Shown here: piece after piece, positions 10,865-20,317 of the stretch | How the letters are laid out: every line of letters begins with the position of its first letter | Numbering within the stretch: the first letter of the stretch is position 1 | NCBI GenBank assembly: GCA_023678885.1 | Contig: CM042997.1 | Span: forward strand, 29,022,064 to 29,086,063 | Origin: Pogostemon cablin | Taxonomy: Eukaryota > Streptophyta > Magnoliopsida > Lamiales > Lamiaceae | Reading direction: 5' to 3' | Length of the DNA: 64,000 nt | The notes under the pieces: model-generated | Told to the model about the DNA's origin: nothing | The model's database searches: none | The model's input: the letters and a program-made list of their open reading frames with translations, nothing else | Program-made: the position numbers and the translations under genes

Positions 10865-11878
10865 TCAGTATCCAAGGCTGTTCATGAGGTCTGAGATGTC
10901 ATAAACTGGTTTATAGACATCACTTTCTTGCATCAACCTGTTTATGCATCCTCTCACCAATTCTTCATCAATCTCCAAGGACATAGGCAGTGCACCCTGT
11001 CTCATTAACCTTCCTTTTCCAATGTGGGGCACTTTGTAGTTAATTCCTCCATCCACTTTCATAATCTCAATTAGGCAAGCTTGCAAACTAAGAAACACAT
11101 TGTTTAAAGCGACAGCTGTCATGTCTTCATAAGCATTGTTAACATTTTTCACCAAATCTTCAACATTCTTGCTTCCTGTTTTAAACTGTAATGACTGAAT
11201 GGCTCTGAAAAAGCCCAAGTCATTAATATTAGTGTCTGGTGAGAGTGGGGGTTGGCATACAAGTCTGATATTAAACCCATCAGACCTTGCAGCCCTCTCA
11301 AAATCAATGTCACTATCTTTAATGTGGGGCCTTGCATTATCCTGTTGTATCCATATGTCCTTCCCCAAACATGAAGGCCATTTGGCTTTGATTGCTGGTA
11401 TAATCTGTCAGGTACACCAAATTTTGCATGTTAGTGTTGCCCTTTTGATCAAACAAAGGTAAGGTGACTAAATACATGCAAACTATAGGATGATGACCTT
11501 ATCAATAAGGTCTGACTATTACCTGATTCACTATGCAGTCTTTGATAACTTCTTTATTGACTATGTCAATAGGTTTTGTTGCCATAGTTCCTCTTACCCT
11601 ATTCTTTGAGTTTCTCCTTGCTGGCTCTACTGTTGTGAATGGGAAAGTTCCAATTTCCCCATCAAATAGGACCTGTCCTTCACTATCAAACAATGGCCTT
11701 GACACCGCACACATAAACATGATTTTTTGGAGACAAGATGTATTGGTTTCCCTTCCTTCATTTGTTTCTTTACTATGGCCCAAATACGACCTACAGTCCT
11801 TGTAGATACATTGAATACAGCTGCTGATTCCTTTGCCTTTCCATGATCAATCTTCCCATCTTTGGTGTGCCTAATCAA
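10865..11878 (-). pseudogene. Mariner-like (DD39D) transposase, internally deleted
   Basis: From the right: a helix-turn-helix piece (ESAAVFNVSTRTVGRIWAIV, about 11770-11845); then, after a frame change, QKIMFMCAVSRPLFDSEG and FPFTTVEPARRNSKNR (11523-11735); then a 118-bp GT-AG intron (11405-11522); then the C-terminal exon (10865-11404) with IWIQQDNARPH and SPDTNINDLGFF. Splicing joins ...DCIVNQ to IIPAIKAKWP in frame. The second and third catalytic aspartates are therefore present. The stretch between the helix-turn-helix and QKIMF, which in this family holds the first catalytic aspartate, is missing. The element cannot supply active transposase. It would be a cut-and-paste enzyme acting at TA sites if whole. 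Confidence 0.85.
11405..11522 (-). other. Intron in the MLE transposase
   Basis: On the minus strand the donor is GTAATAG after ...GAATCAG and the acceptor is ...CCTGACAG before ATTATACCAGC. Removing it restores a continuous mariner transposase frame across the join. Confidence 0.75.
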
Positions 11879-12489
11879 AAACTGACCTATTAAATTTTTT
11901 TTTTTCTGTGGAAAGGTGAGAACTTGTGATGGTTGCCATTAATGCATTTTCATTAATGAAAATTAATACACTGATGTCTGTTTTTATCCCTGATAAATTG
12001 GGGGGAAACTAAAAGGAGGTTGGGCAGTTGGAGGGAAAATTTCTGGCAAGGCTGACCAAAAGTGTTGGAGGGAATTTTTTGATGTGCCAGAACTTTTTGG
12101 AGGGATTTGTAAGATTGGCAGTATTTTTGGAGGGAACACCAATGATGATGCATGCATAAATCTGAGGTGTAATCTGTATTTATTTTAAAACTATCCATCC
12201 CACTCAAGTTTGTAATAGTCTAGGTATTGTGTAATAGTGTAGGTATTTAAATTTATTATTGTAAGCTTGATTATTTAAAATTTCCGTATTTTTATTTTTG
12301 AGAATGATATGTATGCATCCACAGATGACATTTTTAGTAGGATAAAATTTTTCCTTTTTTTTTGGTAATTTTTTTGGGATTAACACTAATGATTTAGTTA
12401 ATCCAAAAACTCCCCAAATGATTTGGACAATTTTACCCTCACATAATAGAGTTGAAAAGTCAAAAAAGTAACTTTTTTTAAACTCCGTA

Positions 12490-12528
12490 TCTACAGTAAG
12501 TAGGACAACGACTTCGGGACGGAGGGAG
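12490..12528 (-). repeat. MLE right terminal inverted repeat
   Basis: Ends GGGACGGAGGGAG directly before the TA at 12529-12530 and is the reverse complement of the left terminus. Confidence 0.9.
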
Positions 12529-12610
12529 TAAATAATACTGTACACGTATTGAAAAATCAAGTTAAAAAATGGAGTAAAATTGTACTCCATAATCTTCCAA
12601 GCTTTTCTTC

Positions 12611-13445
12611 TCATGTCGCCCATGTTATTTCATTTGTTTTTATCTTCTCAACAACAACTCTAATGGTGATCCCCAGTACTGCAAGCAATAGGCATTAATC
12701 GAACACGGGATCTTTAAAATTAAAACATCCTCACTTCACCACTTGGACACAAAGGTATTTCAAGAAAATTTCTATATCTATACTAGTAATTTTTAGAAGT
12801 TCAGGGGGCTCGATGCCCCCTACCCCCTTCGTCCCCTGACTGCAAGTAAAACTTTAAAAAAAATATGATGCAATGATTATCTCTTCCTTTAAAATTTTTA
12901 GTTTAATTATAAATCATAAATAAAGATCTCACCTATGGAGATCAGAAGCTGCCCCAGAAAAAATAGATCTGCAAGAGCACCACATGCATTATGACTTATG
13001 AGCAAAGATATATATTCTAGAAATACAGTGTTTGTGGAAGAATTGTCACAGCTACGAAGGAAGGAAGACTGCAGCCATTTCCTTCTAGTAAGGAAGCAAA
13101 ATCCGAGAAAGGAAATGGTGAATCCAATGAAGGTCTTGAATGGAATGCTCAGAAACCCTATAAATAATAAAACTGCATGGGATAATGTTCATTAGAACAT
13201 TCTAGAAAGACGTCATCAGACAACAGAAAATCAGAGGCTATTTTAGTTTACCTAGAATTGCAAGCATGATGAGAATGGTAATTAAGATGAGTGCAGACAG
13301 GATGAAGACAAAGTGAAGGATGCAAAATGTTGTTTGTTTGTGATGGTTTTCTAAGGGAAACAAACAACAAGCAGTTTTCATTATTTAAAGGCGTCTTTTC
13401 CATTCCATTTCCAACATGGCATAAAATTCAGACGAATAGACCACC
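12611..13445 (-). pseudogene. Kinase-less receptor-like gene, 5'-truncated copy (E1)
   Basis: A paralogue of the intact small gene at 19174-19961. Exons 2-4 are present with the same splice phases: 13050-13172 (123 nt, 8 codons longer than the paralogue but in frame), 12933-12968 (36 nt) and 12611-12678. Of exon 1 only the last part survives (ending at 13252, encoding TTFCILHFVFILSALILITI). The ATG, signal peptide and ectodomain remnant have been deleted: sequence matching the paralogue's leader joins directly to the region encoding TTFCILHF. A Copia element inserted at 13446, in the upstream region. With no start codon the copy is presumed dead. Confidence 0.7.
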
Positions 13446-14060
13446 TGTGAAGGTGTAGACTTGCATGTGTGTGTGCTTGCATGAGAACTAGCAGCATGCC
13501 ACGTGGAGGTCATGTAGTGGTCAATTGAGCATGCAAAGGATTGCATGCAAAAGTAGGATCAGCCGTTGAATTGATGAATGATCAAAGGAGGACAGATTGA
13601 TGACATGGCAGTGGAATCAATCAGCTGGAAGCATCTAGAAGCGTCAGCTGGAAGCATCAAACGGTTACAAGATCAGTTGGTTACAACTGATTCAGGTGAA
13701 CATGCATTTGGTTGGATGAAAAGGGATCAAAACGTTGGCATTCACCCATATAAGTTGAAGAACAATCAATCAGTTACATTATCATCTTCATCACATCTTC
13801 ACATATCAGTTTTCAAGCATTAAGAGTTAGGGTTTGATAAGTGTGCTTGTAAGCTTTGTAACCTTCTTCATCATCATAGTGAATTCTTCTCTTAGGAAAG
13901 TGGATAAAGGCTTACGCCGAACCACTATACATCTTCGTATTGATCGTTTTCATTTCATTTTCATTTTATCAATCAATTCGGAGTGAAACGTGAGTAATTA
14001 ACCAATCAAGTGTATGAGTTCTTGAGAGATTCATCAAGATCTTGCTTAAGTTTCATAAGA
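13446..14060 (+). repeat. T1 5' LTR
   Basis: 615 bp, matching the 3' LTR except for point changes and one stretch of about 31 bases (around 13960-13995) absent from the other copy. A CATATAAG TATA-like motif lies near 13747. Confidence 0.95.
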
Positions 14061-14061
14061 A

Positions 14062-14079
14062 GTGGCGCCGTCTGTGGGA
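14062..14079 (+). promoter_or_regulatory. T1 primer-binding site
   Basis: GTGGCGCCGTCTGTGGGA directly follows the LTR. It differs from the TGGTATCAGAGC (initiator-Met tRNA) site used by the other Copia elements in this window. The tRNA it pairs with was not determined. Confidence 0.65.
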
Positions 14080-14121
14080 AGGAGAAGCAGCCACAAGTAA
14101 TCAGATCAGAGGGGAAGAATC

Positions 14122-17100
14122 ATGGTTACAACCAAGTTTAATGTGGAGAAGTTTTCAGAGAAAGTTGATTTCAATTTGTGGAGGATGAATATGGAGGCCA
14201 TATTGATCCAACAAGGTTTGGCTAATGCTGTCAAACCTTTTCCAGAAAACCAAGCAGCTACTATGGATGCAGTTGCATAAGCTGCAGATCAAGATCAACA
14301 ATCAAAGGCCAAAAGTGCAATCATTTTATGCTTAGATGACAAAGCTTTAAGGGAAGTTTCAAAAGAAGGAACTGCAAGGGATATGTGGAAGAAGCTTGCT
14401 GATCTTTACATGGTGAAGACCTTGGCAAATCGATTGTATACAAAGCAGAAGATCTATTCCTTCAAAGTATCAGAAGATAAGTCTATTCTAAGTCAATTAG
14501 ATGATTTCAATAAGATCATAGATGATTTAGAAAATATTGATGTAGCACTGTCAAGTGAAGATAATGTTGTCATACTAATGTCAGCTCTTCCTAAATCTTT
14601 TGAAGGATTGAGAGATACATTATTATATGGGAATGTTGAATCAATCTCCCTGGAGCAAGTGATTCTTGCAATCAAATCAAAGGTGCTCCATAAGACATCA
14701 GATAATACAGTTGCAGGGGAAGGTCTTGTGGCCAACAAATAGAACAAGTGGAACAAGAATGATAAGAAGGCTGGCTCTGATAAGAAGAAACAAGAAAGGG
14801 GGGATCAGAGTACACCAGCAGATAAAGAGAACAATAATTACTTCCACTGCAACAAACCTGGTCATTTCAAGAAGTAATGCCATAAGTGGAAAGCTATGGT
14901 GGCAAGAAAGATTGCAGAAAATGGTGGAAATCAAAGGATTCATGCCAATTCGGTAACTGAAAATAAAGGTAATAAGGATCAAGATTATATTGAAGCCTTG
15001 GTTGTTGTTTCTGGTCAAGTGTCAGATCAGTGTGTGCTAAATTCAGGTTGCACCTTCCCTATGATATCAATTAAGGATTGGTTTACTGAATTAAAACCAT
15101 ATCATGAGGGATCAGTCTTGTTAGGCAATGATCAATCCATCAAGATTGAAGGGATTGGTTCTGTCAAATTCAAAATGTTTGATGGAACCATTAAGCTGCT
15201 CACAAATGTGAGATATGTACCAGGATTAAGAAGAAACCTGATATAATTAGGAATGTTAGACACTCAGGAATATGAGTACTATGTGAAGAAAGGTGTACTC
15301 ACTATCATGAAAGGAAATTCAGTGGTAATGAGAGGTGTCAAGAGCTCTGATCTTTACTTCCTTGAAGGATCAGTTGTCTCTGGACAGTTGAATACTTCAC
15401 AAGATCAAGAAGATGTTCATCTATGGCATGGTAGACTAGCTCATATAAGTGAGAGAGGGTTATAAGAGCTAGCAAGACAGAAACTATTAGACATAAGTTC
15501 AACCTGCAAGTTGGATCATTGTGAAGATTGTATCCTAAGTAAGGCAAAGAGGTTGAAGTTTGGTTCAGGAGAATATACTTCATCAGAGAAGCTTCAGTAT
15601 GTTCATACAGACCTGTGGGGACCATCAAGAAATCCAACCATGGGAGGAGGAAGATATTTCATATCTTTTATAGATGATTACTCCAGGAAGTTATGGGTGA
15701 ATATCCTAAAATCAAAGGATCAGGCATTCACTGCATTTAAATATTGGCTTGCTAAGGTGGAGAATCAAACAGGGAGGAAGCTAAAATGCTTAAGATCAGA
15801 CAATAGACTAGAGTTTGTCTCAGAGGAGTTTAGTAGTTTCTGCAGAGAAAGAGGAATTAAGAGGCACAAGACTACTCCTGGAACTCCTCAACAAAATGGA
15901 GTTGCAGAAAGAATGAATCAAACCTTGCTTGAGAGAGTAAGGTATATGTTGAGCAGTGGAGGATTTACAAAAGGGTTTTGGGGAGAACTTGTGACTACAG
16001 CAGCCTATCTGATCAATTTATGTCCATCAGCAGCTTTAAAATTCAAACCGCCTGAAGAAATGTGGTCTAGAATGGCTCCTAGTTACAGTCATTTGAGAGT
16101 AATAGGTTGTCAAGCTTACTCTCATGTAAAGCAAGATAAGTTGGAACTAAGAGCAGTGAAATGTGTAATGGTTAGATACCCCAAAGAGGTAAAAGCATAC
16201 AGACTGTGGTGTTATGAAGCTAACAAATTCATTATTAGCAGAGATGTCACATTCAATGAGAAGAAGATGCCATTGGTTGAAAGGAATTATGTGGTATCTA
16301 TCACTACAGATACTGATGAGCTTCAGGTGGAGCAAGCAAGAAAAGATGCACAACTGGACAACAACATTGCTGATCAGAGTGATGAAGGGAGCTCACCTGG
16401 TTCATCAAGTTCAAGATATGACTTAAGCACTTATCAGTTGGTCAGGGACAGATTGAGAAGATAGATAAAAGCTCTAGTAAGATATGTGGAGGCTGATATA
16501 GTATCATATGCACTTTTAGTTGCATCTGATATAGACAGTTATGAGTCAAGAACATATGACGAGGCTATATTAGGAAGTGAAAATTGCAAGTGGATAGTTG
16601 CTATGGAAGAAGAGCTACTATCATTGCATAAGAATAAGACTTGGCAGATTGTTGAAAGACCAAAGAATAAAAAGTTTGTAAGCTGCAAATGGATTTATAA
16701 GAAGAAACATGTTACAAGCAAAGAATGAGGTATAAGATACAAAGCAAGGCTTGTGGCAAGGGATTTTTCACAGAAAGAATGTGTTGATTATAATGAGATA
16801 TTCTCACCTGTTGTTAAGCACTGTTCTATCATAATTTTATTAGCATTAGTAACTCAGTTTGATCTTGAGTTACATCAGATGGATGCCACTACATCATTCT
16901 TGCATGGAAATCTAGAGGAAGACATTTACATGAAGGTTCCAGATGGTGTAAGTATTGAAGATGCTGAGAATAAAGCTTGCTTACTACTGAAATCCTTGTA
17001 TGGTCTGAAGCAGAGTCCAAGACAGTGGTATTTGAAGTTTGATGATTACATTACATCAAATGGATTCATCAGGAGCTTACATGACAGTTGTGTCTATGTT

Positions 17101-18105
17101 AGGTTCAAGGAAGGGTGTTATACATACTTACTGTTGTATGTAGATGATATTCTTATAGCTTGTAAGGATCAAGCTGGCATAGATGAAGTAAAGGAAATAC
17201 TCAAGCTGGAATTTGATATGAAGGATCTAGGGGAAGCTAAGATGATCCTTGGTATGCAAATTGAAAGAAACAGGCCAGCTGGTGAGTTAAAGTTGTTCCA
17301 AGAGTCATACTTGGACAAAGTATTGAAGAGGTACAATATGAATCTTTGTAAGACAGTAACAACACCAGCAAAGCAATGTGTTAGTCTGTCATTACTTCAA
17401 GGACCTCAGACAGATAAAGAGAAGATAGAGATGAGCAACATACCTTATGCAAGTGATGTTGGCAGTTTGATGTATGCAATGGTATGTTGAAGGCCAGACT
17501 TAGCTTATGTGATGAGCATGATTAGTAGGTTTATGAGCAATCCAGGTTTACTACATTGGGACTCAGTGAAGTGGGCACTTAGTTATGTGAAAGGAACCAT
17601 CACAACAGGCTTGAAGTTTCAGAAAAGGGCTTCATGGGATAAGGCAGTAGTTGGATATGTTGATGCTGATTATGCAACAAATCTTGATACTAGGAAGTCA
17701 CTTACTGGTTATGTATTTAACTTATTTGGTACTGCAGTAAGCTGGAAGGCAACACATCAACATATAGTGGCTCTATCAATTACAGTAGCAGAATTTGTTA
17801 CTCTCACTGAAGCAATCAAAGAGGGAGTTTGGCTGACTGGAATACTGAATGAGTTTGGTGTTCAGCAAGAAGGGATTGAAGTGCATTGTGACAATCAGAG
17901 TGCAGTGCATCTCTCCATGCATCAGGGATATCATGAAAGGACCAAGCACATTGATGTGAGGTTGTATTTTATAAGGGACATGATAGAGAGTGGAGTAGTT
18001 GCTGTCAAGAAGATTTAAACTACTGAGAATCCGGCAGACATGTTCACCAAAGCCTTACTAGTTCAGAAGTATGAATTGTGTAAGCAATTGATTCAATTGA
18101 ATTAA
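14122..18105 (+). pseudogene. T1 Copia gag-pol polyprotein, multiple stops
   Basis: Gag starts at 14122 (MVTTKFNVEKF). The zinc knuckle near 14840-14880 reads YFHCNKPGHFKK then a stop, with its first cysteine lost. Protease: the active-site triad DSG has become NSG (VLNSGCTF, about 15037). Integrase: zinc-binding HLWHGRLAH, then the core with HTDLWGP, LRSDN and the glutamate in NGVAERMNQ (15511-16100). Reverse transcriptase: 16750-17490 with LLYVDDILI intact. RNase H: 17640-18015 (VGYVDADYA, HCDNQSAVHL, RTKHIDVR). In-frame stops occur at about 14278, 14740, 14875, 15244, 15463, 16462, 16726, 17488 and 18016, with almost no frameshifts. Such elements copy themselves through RNA; this copy cannot make the full polyprotein. 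Confidence 0.95.
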
Positions 18106-18182
18106 GCAAGGAAGAAAGGTGGCTGGAACCTTTAAGAGCAGCAAGGTGGAGAAGATGAAACTAGTATGGTGATGCAAGGTCT

Positions 18183-18194
18183 AAGGTGGAGATT
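18183..18194 (+). promoter_or_regulatory. T1 polypurine tract
   Basis: AAGGTGGAGATT immediately precedes the 3' LTR, as expected for priming of plus-strand DNA synthesis. Confidence 0.75.
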
Positions 18195-18779
18195 TGTGAA
18201 GGTGTAGACTTGCATGTGTGTGTGCTTGCATGAGAACTAGCAACATGCCACGTGGAGGTCATGTAGTGGTCAATTGAGCATGCAAATGATTGCATGCAGA
18301 AGTAGGATCAGCCGTTGAATTGATGAATGATCAAAGGAGGATAGATTGATGACATGGCAGTGGAATCAATCAGCTGGAAGCATCTAGAAGCGTCAGCTGG
18401 AAGCATGAAACGGTTACAAGATCAGTTGGTTACAACTGATTCAAGTGAACATGCATTTGGATGGATAAAAGGGGATCAAAACATTGGTCATTCACCCATA
18501 TAAGTTGAAGAACAATCAATCAGTTACATTATCATCTTCATCACATCTTCACATATCAGTTTTCAAGCATTAAGAGTTAGGGTTTGATAAGTGTGCTTGT
18601 AATCTTTATAACCTTCTTCATCATCATAGTGAATTCTTCTTTTAAGAAAGTGGATGTAGGCTTACGCCGAACTACTATACATCTTCGTGTTGATCGTTTT
18701 GATTTCATTTTCATTTTTAACCAATCAAGTGTGTGAGTTCTTGAGAGCTTCATCAAGATTTTTTTTAAGTTTCATAAGA
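18195..18779 (+). repeat. T1 3' LTR
   Basis: 585 bp, starting TGTGAAGGTG and ending TTTCATAAGA, followed by the CCACC target-site duplication. Confidence 0.95.
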
Positions 18780-18784
18780 CCACC

Positions 18785-18984
18785 ATTAGCAGACTTGATA
18801 GAGATGAATTGACAATTCATGCACCATACATGACTTTTAAACACATTGAAACTTCGGGGAAATGAAATTTAATTGATAATATAACTGAGAAGTAGTTTCC
18901 AGATGTTGGTGGAGTAGACCAGATGGAGTAAACTGAAAACTACAAATATTTAATTAATTACTATATTTCTGTTCTTCGTTCATA
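18785..18984. other. Remainder of tandem-duplication unit 1
   Basis: Sequence from ATTAGCAGACTTGATAGAGATG onward continues the unit interrupted at 13445 and matches 20046-20150 in unit 2. No gene is seen. Confidence 0.65.
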
Positions 18985-19173
18985 AATCATATTCACACTC
19001 TGCTGTTACAATGACACGACTCCCAAAAGGGTGTGATCATTCGCTTCTACTTATTTCTTCAACATATACATAACACTGTGCATGTATTGAAAATTTAAGT
19101 TGAAAAATGGAGTAGTAATTTCAAAATTGTACTCCATATTATTACAGATTTCCAATCTTCTTAGCTTTTCTTC

Positions 19174-19961
19174 TCATGTGGGTGTCGCCCATGTTCTTTC
19201 ATCTGTTCTTGTCTTCTCAACGAGAATTCTAATGGTGATCACCAGTACTGCAAGTAAAAATAAAAATCAAAAACTTCTTCCTTTAAAAAAATTTCAGTTT
19301 AATTATAAATAAAGATCTCACCTATGAAGATCAGAAGCTGCCCCAGAAAAATTAGATCTGCAAGAGCACCACCTCATACGTTATGACTCGTGAGGGAAAA
19401 TATATATATTCTAGAAATACAGAGTGTTTATGGAAGAATTCTCACAGTTAAACAGCCATTTCATTTTATTAAGGAAGCAAAATCCGAGAAAGGCAATGGT
19501 GAATCCAATGGCTGGAATGCCCAGAAACCCTATAAATAATACTACTGCATGTTCATTAGAACATTCTAGAAAGACGTCATCAGATAACAGAGGATATATT
19601 TTAATTTACCTAGTATTGCAGGCATGATGATGAGAAAGGTAATTAAGATAAGTGCAGACAGGTTGAAGAGAAAATGAAGGATGCAAAATGCTGTTTGTGT
19701 GTAGTTGTTAGTTGGATTCCTTTTCCAAGTGATTTCAAATTCATGCACAGTGGAATATGAAAGTAGCGATGAGTGGTTAAATGTGATGTGGTTTGCGTTT
19801 GAGGCATTCATTGTATTAAAGGCGTTGGTGGGATGATGTATCATGAATCGGAAATGGAAGCTGATACTGGGACAGGAACAAGGGGTGTAGATGTGAGGAC
19901 TCATGTAATTAAATATTTGGAGGAAAATCAAGAGACAGAAACATCTGAGGACACGATTCAT
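19174..19961 (-). CDS. Small kinase-less receptor-like membrane protein (E2), four exons
   Basis: Exons 19610-19961, 19446-19544, 19322-19357 and 19174-19247 have GT-AG introns, each join keeps phase 1, and the total is 561 nt (186 residues plus stop). Residues 1-20 form a signal peptide (MNRVLRCFCLLIFLQIFNY). A short outer part (YTPCSCPSISFHFRF) matches the start of the GUB_WAK domain of the neighbouring receptor kinases (CTPSSCGAIRNISFPFRL), but most of that domain is gone. The rest is nearly all membrane: LHFLFNLSALILITFLI, then FIGFLGIPAIGFTIAFLGF, then LIFLGQLLIFIVLVITI, and a basic tail EKTRTDERTWATPT. Exon 2 and its phase correspond to the membrane exon of the intact receptor kinase, so this looks like a receptor that lost its kinase and ectodomain. 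Function unknown; it could be a pseudogene that stayed open by chance, but four coherent exons argue for a real gene. Confidence 0.6.
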
Positions 19962-20317
19962 TGTTTTCTGAGGGAAACAGACAACAAACAGTCTTCATTA
20001 TTTAAAGGCTCAAGGGCAAAAATGTCTGACGGATGGACCACCATTAGCAGACTTGATAGAGATGACTTGACAATTCATGCACCACAAATTACATTTTAAA
20101 TACCTTGAAATTTGGGGGAAATGCAATTTAATTGAGAAGAAAGTTGGATAAACAAGTCTGGATATTAAACTTGAAGAAACTACTGAGAAGATGGGAACTC
20201 TGGACATGTCTCATCTAGTCATAGTTACACAATTTCATTTTACAATACTAGACATCAAACTTTATACATCATCAACACTAATCTCTAGACTAGGGGCAAA
20301 GTCGTGAGGAGGTAGCA

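Larger units (their letters stand above)
9307..12528 (-). mobile_element. Mariner-like element (plant MLE), 3.2 kb
   Basis: The ends are inverted repeats of about 36 bp: CTCCCTTCGTCCCAAACTCG at 9307 and, reversed, CTCCCTCCGTCCCGAAGTCG at 12528, both continuing TTGTCCTACTTAC. They are flanked by the dinucleotide TA (9305-9306 and 12529-12530), the usual target-site duplication of Tc1/mariner elements. Inside, on the minus strand, is a DD39D-type transposase remnant. The duplicated unit to the right (about 19066) carries the uninterrupted site, which confirms the insertion. The element is larger than its transposase needs: about 1.5 kb beyond the transposase 3' end holds an unrelated repeat-containing frame and tandem repeats. 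Confidence 0.9.
13446..18779 (+). mobile_element. Copia LTR retrotransposon T1 (5.3 kb), decayed
   Basis: The LTRs at 13446-14060 and 18195-18779 both start TGTGAAGGTG and end TTTCATAAGA, so the 3' end is not the usual CA. They are flanked by a 5-bp target-site duplication CCACC (13441-13445 and 18780-18784). The uninterrupted site is seen in the duplicated unit at about 20039 (GGACCACCATTAGCAG). Between the LTRs, in the order gag, protease, integrase, reverse transcriptase, RNase H (the Copia order), lies one polyprotein frame broken by many stops. The LTRs differ by roughly 3% by eye plus one indel of about 30 bp, suggesting a moderately old insertion. Confidence 0.95.
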
